Shown here one piece after another: positions 57,001-64,000 of a stretch of DNA of 64,000 nt. The notes under the pieces were generated by a model. The model saw only the letters and a list, made by a program, of their open reading frames with translations, was not told where the DNA came from and did no database searches. Both the position numbers and the translations under genes were made by a program. The DNA lies in NCBI RefSeq assembly GCF_003606325.2, contig NZ_CP031843.2:930001-994000 (forward strand), read 5' to 3'. The DNA comes from Bartonella kosoyi (GTDB taxonomy: Bacteria; Pseudomonadota; Alphaproteobacteria; Rhizobiales; Rhizobiaceae). The number at the start of each line of letters is the position of its first letter. The stretch's first letter is position 1.

Positions 57001-58981
57001 CTTGCCCTAAAATCATCTGGTTAAGGGTGATTTCAAAATTCTCATCATGAGCAAGCAAAGCATTGATCACTTGCCAGACAACACTGTATCTTTTGTTGTA
57101 TTTTAAAGCCTGTTCAGCAGAAACCCCAGCAGGAATCCCAACGGGTAAAATGATATAGCCTCTTTTTTTGCCCCGAGCACGACGCATGATACGCCCCACC
57201 GCCTGTATCACATCCACATGACTTTTACGCGGGTGTAAAAACATAATGGCATCAAGAGCAGGGACATCCACCCCTTCAGACAGACATCTTACATTGGTAA
57301 GTACACGACACGTATTTTCCCCCGCATCTTCCTTAAGCCAATCAAGGGCTTTATGACGCGTTTTGGCACTTTGTGTTCCGTCAATATGATCAAAGGTACA
57401 GTCAAGAGGCGGGGTCTCTTTATAGACCTTATGAAGATCATACAGTTCTTTCTGTATTTCTTGAGAATTGAAGGTATCACGGATACGTTCAGAGGTTTTG
57501 ATATCTTTACAAAAAGCCAAAGCCCGCCGCATGGGATTGGGGTCATCACTCAAATCAATCTTTAGATCTATTTTAGCAAGGGCTTGATAACAGCCTATGA
57601 TTTTGGTTTTATCATCAAGGATAAGTTCATAATTCTCATCGGTCATCAGATGTTGAATGGATTGACTCACTTCCTCTTCATTAACACCCAAAACAATAAT
57701 CTTATAAGGTGCTAAAAGTTCATTCTGAACGGCTTTTGAGAAGGTATAGGTATAAAGCTCTTTTCCATAGAGCTCTTCATCATCCATAGAGGCGAGAACA
57801 GCATTGATCTCATCGGCACGTCTTTTGGCATCATCGGTAAAGATCTTAGGCGTTGCTGTCATGTACAGACGTTTTTTGCCTTGAATAATGCTGTTATCAT
57901 GAACCTTGATAAAATCAGATTCATTGTCCTCTGTTCCCAATGAAGCCCCAGTGGTACGGTGTGCTTCATCACAGATGATCAGATCAAATTCGGGTAAATC
58001 ATACTTTTTTTGTGCATCGGAAATCACTTGGATTGAATGATAAGTGGAAAACACCACGGTCATTAGATCATGGGAAACCTTACCTGCTTTGCTAGCCAGT
58101 TCTTTTGCATCAGTTGTTGCAGGCAAGGCAAGATCAGAGCTATCAAATTCAAGAGTATCATTTTTATTATTCTTACGACGTTTACCCACTTGTGTATCGG
58201 AACACACAGCAAAGGAACGCAAAGGCACTTCTGTATCTTCTGTCCATTCACGGATTGTTTGCGAGACTAAAGCCAGAGAAGGGACCAGAAACAACACACG
58301 CTTGCCTTTTCCTGCTATGGTTTCTGCTATCTTCAAACTCGTGAAAGTCTTGCCTGTACCACATGCCATAATCAGCTTGCCACGGTCTGCTTCTTTTAAC
58401 CCTTCACAGACTTTCTCAAGGGCTTCTTTCTGATGATCTAAAAGCTTTTTTTTCAGCTTTTCTTTAAGGACGGCTTGTCCTTGTTCTTTATAAGCGCTCC
58501 AATCGATTTGACTGCTTTCCAAATCAAAAAGGTTTATGCGTTGAATACGAACTTCTTGCCCCTCACAAGTCAGTTCAACATTATTACTCCAATCTGTTTC
58601 GGTGCTATCAACCAGTATACGACGGGTGAAGATCTTTTTGCCCGAGGCAGCAATAAAACTATCAATATCTTCTTTTTTAATTATGTGAGAGGCGTTGTAG
58701 CATTTACATTGAATGGCAGCATACCCCCCTTCATCACGGATTGTAGCCACCAGATCAATCCCAATATCCGTTCCATCTTCATCATGCTCTTTTGCCCATT
58801 CCAAATAAGTTTGAACCTTTTCGTATTCTTGCTTTTGAAGAGGGGCTTCACTCAAATAAACCATGACAAGGTTTTCAAACATGGTTCCTAATTCACGGGG
58901 TGATTTAGCTTTTTGACGATAATATTTCAACAGAGAGCGTAAAGTGACGTGTTCATTATCAGAGTTAACAGATTGCAGCAT
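54020..58981 (-). CDS. Single-chain Type ISP-like restriction-modification enzyme
   Basis: A 1653-residue fusion. N-terminus: Mrr-like PD-(D/E)XK nuclease (D76 in GIDLVA, QCK at 91-93). Then a superfamily 2 helicase/translocase with Walker A CGTGKT (207-212) and DEAH (338-341), and RVLTNVRCLSEGVDVP with QAVGRIMRRARGK (motif VI). Then an N6-adenine methyltransferase: ILDPFTGTGTF (motif I, about 921) and NPPY (about 1025), followed by a target-recognition region (about 1250-1650). The order nuclease-translocase-methylase-recognition matches LlaGI/LlaBIII. It needs no other subunits. All key motifs are intact. Recognition sequence unknown. Confidence 0.92.
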   Translation of the reverse strand: MLQSVNSDNEHVTLRSLLKYYRQKAKSPRELGTMFENLVMVYLSEAPLQKQEYEKVQTYLEWAKEHDEDGTDIGIDLVATIRDEGGYAAIQCKCYNASHIIKKEDIDSFIAASGKKIFTRRILVDSTETDWSNNVELTCEGQEVRIQRINLFDLESSQIDWSAYKEQGQAVLKEKLKKKLLDHQKEALEKVCEGLKEADRGKLIMACGTGKTFTSLKIAETIAGKGKRVLFLVPSLALVSQTIREWTEDTEVPLRSFAVCSDTQVGKRRKNNKNDTLEFDSSDLALPATTDAKELASKAGKVSHDLMTVVFSTYHSIQVISDAQKKYDLPEFDLIICDEAHRTTGASLGTEDNESDFIKVHDNSIIQGKKRLYMTATPKIFTDDAKRRADEINAVLASMDDEELYGKELYTYTFSKAVQNELLAPYKIIVLGVNEEEVSQSIQHLMTDENYELILDDKTKIIGCYQALAKIDLKIDLSDDPNPMRRALAFCKDIKTSERIRDTFNSQEIQKELYDLHKVYKETPPLDCTFDHIDGTQSAKTRHKALDWLKEDAGENTCRVLTNVRCLSEGVDVPALDAIMFLHPRKSHVDVIQAVGRIMRRARGKKRGYIILPVGIPAGVSAEQALKYNKRYSVVWQVINALLAHDENFEITLNQMILGQDVSDVLEIAALKSMTAVEDKLHIHEKSEHMGLEIGKAAPEPQHSYKGQMRLPFYKEFPNALKTLLAKKFAIADYWENWAGNVAEIAQNHITHLQNLLADENSEAFHAFDAFHKELKNNLNSEIKKEEAIEMLAQHLVTRPVFEALFEGNEFVQNNAISQAMERILTELDKTNIEEESKELQEFYNSVRLRASGITSPLARQNLIITLYESFFAKAFKKTTDRLGIVYTPVEVVDFIIHSVDDVLRNEFGKSLGSRGVSILDPFTGTGTFITRLLQSNLIKPEDMEYKFRHDIHANEIVLLAYYIAAINIESTYHSIMKGEYIPFKHIGLADTFQTLKEKNLIDGILKENSEYLEHQKKLNIEVIFGNPPYSVGQKSENDNAKNTPYPILNKRIGETYAAQSKATSTHKLYDSYIRAIRWASDRIKKRGVIGFVTNAGFIDGSSMDGLRKCLVEEFSSLYIFHLRGNQRTSGEVSRKEGGKIFGSGSRAPIAISILVKNPNAQQHGKIYFRDIGDYLTRKEKLTIIEKFRSIDGITQSKKGWQIITPDKHGDWLGQRDDNFNAFLAIGDKGYKKDHNKKLFETFSCGLKTNRDAWAYNSSHETLKKNMSNMIAFYNSEVERFNGAYTHAASKARAKYVDSFVNSDDGKISWSYSVKQQLIRGKTFKFEETCLTQSLYRPFIQQWLYYSRIFNESVYQMPQIFPMGKIVENRVMKIAAVGARGGFSVLMTKNVPDVGVIDNSQCFPRYIYEDTEVLKDKNKKQSHLFTEANTTAGLQRYDAITDEGLDHFKTSYPNETITKDDLFYYVYGLLHSEDYRTRYAHNLCKELPRIPCVKSADDFWKFVTAGRELGHLHVNYEDVEPYPVTFKKGNPKQTEISNPEKFYYVTEMKFAGNSKEKDKSTVFYNSNITITDIPLEAYEYIVNGKPALEWVMGRQCVKIDKKSSIVNDANRYAVETVGNPAYPLELFQRVITVSLETMKIVKNLPKLVLRETE

Positions 58982-59636
58982 ATTGTAATAAAAATCCCTT
59001 GCCTTAAGAGATGATCAATAATCATCAAAAGAATCAAAACGAACTCAATCAAGTTGACTTAAAGCAAATAACGATAAAAATGGGAAAAAACTGATAAAAA
59101 AAGCAGACATTTTTTCAAAAGGAGTTTTTACAGGTTGTTTATCAACAGCCTATGACATGGAGTATATCAGCAAAATAGTGAAATTTGCTGTTCGTTTGAC
59201 GGGTTAATCAAGATAAATGCACTATGTACTTTAAAATATCAGAATAAGTATTTTGATGCATTTTATAGATAGATTTTGAAGGTTTCTAACACCCCAAAAA
59301 AAACTTCAAAACTAATGATGGGGAGTGCTTTGAAGGTTCCATTCTATGAATAAGGGGACATGGTTTAGCAAATTTATCCTTTATATTGATGGGGATATTG
59401 AGGCTTACACATTGACTTTCTGGACAATTTTGGTTATAGGTCTGAGAGTATAAGTATGGGGGGAATATCTTCACACGATTACAATCAAGGTGTTTTGTCA
59501 CTTGGTCTTTGGTGACAGAGGTATATGCTTTTATTAAAAGCGTCATAGGGTAGTGGCTGTTTTAATTTCTATTATCAACCAGGGTTGATGAAGCGATAGA
59601 ACGCTTCATGAATGCTGCAAAGCGGGGCAATCTGTA
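58982..59636. other. Intergenic region between the RM gene and tpsB
   Basis: About 650 bp, AT-rich. A minus-strand frame at 59286-59546 (86 codons) has no ribosome-binding site or recognisable domain. The region should hold the divergent promoters. Confidence 0.45.
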
Positions 59637-61400
59637 TTGTTATTTATCTTTTTACGTTGGAAGAGTTTTTTTAGGTTTTTTCTTGCCTCAGTATTGTTTG
59701 GCATGTTGAGTGGCGTAACCGTTTATGCGCGCTCCTCAGCTGTTTTTCATTCTCCAACAGATAATTTTTCTCGCGGATATTCAGAAAAGCGGCAATTAGA
59801 AAGAATTGAGAATTTACGGGCTTTAACGCCTCACGGTATGACAAGACCTTCTGAAGGAAAGCAAGGAGCACTTTTGGGGAGTGGGTACTGCTTTCCAATT
59901 CATGATATAGTTGTTGATGGGGTTTATCATATCAAGAAGAGCTCTGTAGCCGCTGTAACAAATCCCTATGTTGGAAGATGTATCGGTCTTGTCGATATCC
60001 AGCTCTTAATCAAGCAGTTAACCAAGGTTTATTTGGATCAAGGCTATGTAACGGCGCGTTTTTATATCCCAGACCAAGATATAAAAAGCAGTAAGACGTT
60101 AAAGTTTGTTGTTGTTGAGGGGAAGCTTTCAGATATTTATTACAACGGTTTACCAGCTTCTTCTCATAATTATGTTGTGTGGAGTGCTTTTCCGGGTTTG
60201 GAAGATCATATTCTCAACATGCGCGATATTGAACAGGGTTTAGATCAAATCAACAGACTTTTTTCAGCACATGCTCAAAGCGAACTTCTCCCAGGTCGTG
60301 AAGAGGGGAGCACCATTGTGAATATTAATAATCAGCCTAGTAAAGTTTTCAAGGTTCGTGTTTCTCATGACAATATGGGACAACCCTCCACGGGTTATGC
60401 GCGTTATAGTGCGGGCTTAAAGCTCGAAAATATTTTAGGTCTCAATGATGCATGGGATTTTAACTATCAACGCAGTGAGACAGATTATTGGGGTGGGAGT
60501 GAACAAGAAGGACATAGCAATAATATTTCTGCAAGTGTGAGCATTCCCTATGGTTATTGGACTTTTGGTTTAAATGGCACTGTTTATAATTATCAAAGCA
60601 TTATCCATGGCAATTTTACCGATATTGAGACGACGGGGGATTCCAGTGAATTACATGCCAGTGCAAGCAGGGTTCTTCACCGTGATAGTGTTTCACTCAC
60701 AACACTCAATTTAGGTCTTTCTTATAAAAGAACCAACAATTATCTTCTTGGCAATAAGATAGAGGTCGGCAGTCGTCAATATAGTGTCGCCAATTTTGGC
60801 ATTTCGCATTCGCGTCAGATGTTAGGGGGAACCTGGACCTTTGATGTGAGTTATTTGCAAGGAGTTCCACTTTTTCATTCTGTAAAGAAACATGCTCCAG
60901 GAGCGGGGGATGGGGAGCCTCAATTTGCAAAATTTACCGGCACACTCAGCGTTATGACACCCTTTAAGGTTGGAGAGTGGAATTTTCTGTTGAGCAATCT
61001 TTTGAGTGGTCAATATTCACCACATAATTTATTGGCTGCAGAGCAGATTTCGTTGGGGAGCGCTTCCAATGTTCGTGGCACGCGCGAGAGTTTGATTTTT
61101 GGCAATAACGGTTTTTTTATCCGTAATGACCTGTTTCTGCGAACCATTCCATGGAGCAATAATGCGACGTTCAAAAAGACTTTGGGTGAACTTCGCCCTT
61201 ATGTTGGTTTGGACTATGGTCGTGTTTTTTCGCAAGCTTTGTATGGATTTACGAATGAACAACTTGCCGGTTGGACAGCAGGCATCAAGCTTGCAGGGGG
61301 GATGGTTTCTCTTGATGCCAGTTATTCCAGTATTTTCTGGAGCACAGTTAAGCACAAGAAGTCAGGCACATTTTTAATGACATTAGCAATGGAACTTTAA
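59637..61400 (+). CDS. TpsB outer-membrane transporter (FhaC/ShlB family)
   Basis: A 587-residue two-partner-secretion transporter. N-terminal signal peptide (about residues 1-31, FFLASVLFGMLSGVTVYA), POTRA region (DIVVDGVYHIKKSS ... GLVDIQLLIKQLTKVYLDQG ... VVVEGKLSDIYYNG, about 85-180), then a 16-strand barrel with the family motif region VRGTRESLIFGNNGFFIRND and a terminal LAMEL strand. It exports the TpsA protein encoded 24 bp downstream. The start is TTG (59637), with AGCGGGG about 8 bp before; the first ATG (59703) would cut the signal peptide. Confidence 0.9.
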   Translation: MLFIFLRWKSFFRFFLASVLFGMLSGVTVYARSSAVFHSPTDNFSRGYSEKRQLERIENLRALTPHGMTRPSEGKQGALLGSGYCFPIHDIVVDGVYHIKKSSVAAVTNPYVGRCIGLVDIQLLIKQLTKVYLDQGYVTARFYIPDQDIKSSKTLKFVVVEGKLSDIYYNGLPASSHNYVVWSAFPGLEDHILNMRDIEQGLDQINRLFSAHAQSELLPGREEGSTIVNINNQPSKVFKVRVSHDNMGQPSTGYARYSAGLKLENILGLNDAWDFNYQRSETDYWGGSEQEGHSNNISASVSIPYGYWTFGLNGTVYNYQSIIHGNFTDIETTGDSSELHASASRVLHRDSVSLTTLNLGLSYKRTNNYLLGNKIEVGSRQYSVANFGISHSRQMLGGTWTFDVSYLQGVPLFHSVKKHAPGAGDGEPQFAKFTGTLSVMTPFKVGEWNFLLSNLLSGQYSPHNLLAAEQISLGSASNVRGTRESLIFGNNGFFIRNDLFLRTIPWSNNATFKKTLGELRPYVGLDYGRVFSQALYGFTNEQLAGWTAGIKLAGGMVSLDASYSSIFWSTVKHKKSGTFLMTLAMEL

Positions 61401-61424
61401 GCATATTTATTGGGGAGTTAAAGC

Positions 61425-64000
61425 ATGGGACATGAGAAGAGAGAAGAAAGAGCAAAGTTATTAAGCGTTTTAATTTCTAGTACGATGCTCAAGAAGGTTT
61501 TATTTGGGGGGCTTGGTTTTTCTTGTTTGTTAGTCCCTTCAGGGTTACAGGCGCAAATTGCCGTTGATGCGAACGCGAATGCCGCCCATCGTCCAGATAT
61601 TGTGGCAGCGCCCAATGGGGTTCCTTCCATTGATATTGTTACCCCCAACAGCAGCGGTTTATCGCACAATAAATATAATGATTTTAATATTGGCAATGGA
61701 GGTGTGATTTGGAACAATCATGCGCAAGAAGTAGGGCAATCGCAATTGGGGGGCATTATGCCGGGCAATCCGCATTTGCGTGTTACGGGTTCAGCGAAGG
61801 TTATTTTAAATGAAGTGACCAGCAGTAAACGCAGTGCGCTTCATGGTCCAGGAGAGGTTTTTGGGCGCCCAGCCGATGTGATTATAGCCAATCCCAATGG
61901 GATCAGTTGTGATGGTTGTGGGTTTATCAATACGCCCCATGCGACCTTAACCACCGGTGTTGCGGAAATTGATGCATCTGGTTTTCTAAAAGGTTTTGTG
62001 GTGAGAGGTGGTGATATCACTTTTGGAACAAAGGGCGCGAATTTTTTCTCAGGAAAAGGGGCGGTTGATATCGTTGATATTGTATCGCGCACAGTGCATT
62101 TTGAAGGTCCTGTTGCGGGGAAGGATATTGGGGTTGTTGCTGGAACGGGCCGTTATGACTATGCTTCTCGTGAGATGAAGGAGCTCACCGATATTACTGG
62201 TAAGCCAGAATATGCGATAGATGGTTCTGCTTTGGGGGCTCTCCAGGCGGATCAGATTAAACTTGTGGCAACCGAAAAAGGTGTTGGGGTTCGCATGCGC
62301 CATGATATGGCGGCCAATGCGGGGCAGTTACATCTTTCTGCGGATGGAAAAATCTCCCTACAGAATGCCTTTGGTCATGGGGGTGTTTCCCTTAAGTCGA
62401 AAAGCCAGAGCATCTTGGCAAAACACATCACCTCTAAAAAGCATATTGATATTGCAGCAAAAAAAGATGTGACATTAGAAACTGTTGGGGCGGATGGTCA
62501 TTTTACAGCAGAGGCACAAGAAGGTTTTTTAACCATTGCAGGGCAAGCAACCTCTGGGGGCAATATGAAGCTGTCCTCACGCGAAGCCATCAAAGTCTCA
62601 GGGCTAGGGGCAGGGGCTGATATGGCGTTTGAAACGGGCGGTGATCTGACCATTGCTGGCACTGTTTTGTCTGGGGGCAATTTAAAAGCACATGCCGGTG
62701 GTGATATCAGGGCGTATCTTTTAGCCGGTGGGGTTGATATGGCAGCAACGGGGGCTGCTGGAAATCTTGTTTTGGGAAGCCATGGGGGTGTTGATCTCCA
62801 GAGTAGTCAAGGTGCGATTGTTGCTGAAAGCATTTATGGAGCGGGAGATATCACACTGGTTTCTCATAACGGGCTATCTGTTTCTCAAACAATCCTCTCT
62901 CATGATAATGTTGTCATTCATACACAACCTGATGCTGGAGTTCATTTTGGACAACTGATTGCTTATGGAAAGGCAGACATTGATGGTGGAGCGGTTGATT
63001 TTTCTTCGCTGATGGCGGGTGGAGATGCTGTTTTGAAGAGTGGCAGCCTTGATGCTGGCACATTGATGACAGGGTTAGATTTTGTTGCCTCTCAGGCAAG
63101 TCCTTCGAATCCTTCCGGTGATCTTGTTTTTTATGATAAAGGTTCTCTTTCGATCACAGCAGAAAAAGGGATAAAGGTTGGACATATTATCAGTGGTGAA
63201 AATATTGACCTTTTTGCTGGCAACGATATTTATTATGATCAGATCATAGGCTACGGCACAGCAACACTGACATCGGTATCAGGAGGGATTAGTGTTGAGA
63301 ATGTGCTGTCTGTTCTGGGGGATGTGAGGTTGACAGCACCGAGACTGGATTTAAGCAATAATCGTTCTCATATTTACACGCCTCAAACGCTGTATTTAAT
63401 TGCAGATCATATTGATGTTTCGGGAAGCGAATTAACGTATGGTGGTTTAGATTTTAACAGCACCAATGCCCTTGATATTCACCATGCACGGTTGCAAGCC
63501 GTGACAGATGAGGGTGGGACGGGAGATATTCTTTTTGTAGCACCAGGTGTTCTGGTTGATGAGGCAACATCAGTTTTAGCGGCACGAGATTTTGCCATCA
63601 AAACAGGGGAGCTTCACAATAGTGGTCAATTGGCAGCGGGTCAGAATTTAGCCTTTAGCGTGACGGGGGATTTGACCAACAGCAAAACGGGATTAATCTA
63701 TGTGAAGGGCCATGGTGCTCTCAAAGTTGATGGGGCTTTGTTGAATGATGCTGGTGTCGTTATGGCAGAGGGTGATTTATCTTTTACCAATGTGGCGGGT
63801 ACTGGAAAAAGCCTTTCCCTTGTCAATAAAGCAGGCTTGATTCAAGCCGGTGGAAACTTATTGATCCAAACCAAAACCTTGCAAAATGAAGCCGATAGTA
63901 CGCCGGTCATCACGGAAAAAAAGGAATATAGGGATATTTCTTTCCAAAAACCAGAAGGTTCTGATCAGCTCAGTGATGGGATGTTATATCAGGAGGACCC
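61425..64000 (+). CDS. TpsA filamentous haemagglutinin (partial, 3' end outside window)
   Basis: Open from ATG 61425 (GGGGAG 9 bp upstream) to the window end, about 859 codons. Extended signal peptide (basic ERAKLLSVL, then VLFGGLGFSCLLVPSGLQAQ). The TPS secretion domain carries NPNGISCDGCGFINTPHATL (about residue 156), the classical FhaB-type motif recognised by TpsB. Beyond about residue 300 are degenerate parallel beta-helix repeats rich in Gly/Ala/Asn (GGNLKAHAGGDIRAY and similar). It forms a secreted or surface adhesin. The C-terminus and any toxin tip are not in the window. Confidence 0.93.
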   Translation, partial: MGHEKREERAKLLSVLISSTMLKKVLFGGLGFSCLLVPSGLQAQIAVDANANAAHRPDIVAAPNGVPSIDIVTPNSSGLSHNKYNDFNIGNGGVIWNNHAQEVGQSQLGGIMPGNPHLRVTGSAKVILNEVTSSKRSALHGPGEVFGRPADVIIANPNGISCDGCGFINTPHATLTTGVAEIDASGFLKGFVVRGGDITFGTKGANFFSGKGAVDIVDIVSRTVHFEGPVAGKDIGVVAGTGRYDYASREMKELTDITGKPEYAIDGSALGALQADQIKLVATEKGVGVRMRHDMAANAGQLHLSADGKISLQNAFGHGGVSLKSKSQSILAKHITSKKHIDIAAKKDVTLETVGADGHFTAEAQEGFLTIAGQATSGGNMKLSSREAIKVSGLGAGADMAFETGGDLTIAGTVLSGGNLKAHAGGDIRAYLLAGGVDMAATGAAGNLVLGSHGGVDLQSSQGAIVAESIYGAGDITLVSHNGLSVSQTILSHDNVVIHTQPDAGVHFGQLIAYGKADIDGGAVDFSSLMAGGDAVLKSGSLDAGTLMTGLDFVASQASPSNPSGDLVFYDKGSLSITAEKGIKVGHIISGENIDLFAGNDIYYDQIIGYGTATLTSVSGGISVENVLSVLGDVRLTAPRLDLSNNRSHIYTPQTLYLIADHIDVSGSELTYGGLDFNSTNALDIHHARLQAVTDEGGTGDILFVAPGVLVDEATSVLAARDFAIKTGELHNSGQLAAGQNLAFSVTGDLTNSKTGLIYVKGHGALKVDGALLNDAGVVMAEGDLSFTNVAGTGKSLSLVNKAGLIQAGGNLLIQTKTLQNEADSTPVITEKKEYRDISFQKPEGSDQLSDGMLYQED

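Noticed and set aside
58044..58433. Plus-strand frame of 129 codons within the RM gene
   Set aside because: Antisense to the conserved helicase motifs of the minus-strand enzyme; no ribosome-binding site.

Overview
The window is AT-rich alphaproteobacterial DNA. The gene content (CckA, HdaA, the PurL/PurQ/PurS-type purine genes, an NDUFS4-like complex I protein, a zf-CHCC protein and a FhaB/FhaC-type two-partner secretion locus at low GC) points to the genus Bartonella. I recognised this from the protein sequences without a database search, and I do not attempt a species call.

Region 1 (1-32339) is a conserved chromosomal backbone. In order it holds: the dnaE tail; an FAD monooxygenase; a zinc-binding small protein; ppk-ppx (polyphosphate turnover); rnd; aspS; parC; a Bcr/CflA-type MFS pump; grxD-bolA (Fe-S trafficking partners); purL, purQ-purS, purC; a serine hydrolase; purB-rpe; a flavin reductase; dksA; a FliO-like protein; cckA; purM-purN; an AI-2E transporter-hdaA pair; tRNA-Pro(TGG); an NDUFS4-like protein; and tRNA-Arg(TCT).

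Region 2 (32340 to about 52700) is a mobile, phage-derived island beside tRNA-Arg. It begins with the decayed C-terminal end of an integrase and about 2 kb of gene-poor DNA. An intact tyrosine integrase, a YqaJ-type exonuclease with a RecT annealase, an antirepressor, a CI/Cro-like switch with shared operator/promoter sequences, a RuvC-like resolvase, two DUF1376/YdaU-type replication proteins and an SSB follow. I see no terminase, portal, capsid, tail or lysis genes, so this is only the early (recombination, regulation, replication) part of a phage.

The most unusual content lies in this island. Ten paralogous genes encode YdcK-like left-handed beta-helix proteins, in three clusters: 37285-38681 (-), 45137-47155 (+) and 49492-52450 (-). 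The last two clusters face each other. Each is preceded by a near-consensus sigma-70 promoter and a 5' untranslated region of about 240 nt. The two leaders share a conserved core of about 107 nt whose predicted stems show compensatory base changes between the copies. Within these clusters a GC-rich stem-loop follows nearly every stop codon. Promoter, leader, genes and GC-rich hairpins together look like a duplicated, inverted cassette system. The leader is my main candidate for something undescribed.

Region 3 (about 52700-64000) has 1.5 kb of AT-rich DNA without genes, then a 1653-residue single-chain Type ISP-like restriction-modification enzyme, then a two-partner secretion locus: a TpsB outer-membrane transporter and the first about 859 codons of a TpsA filamentous haemagglutinin that runs off the window end.
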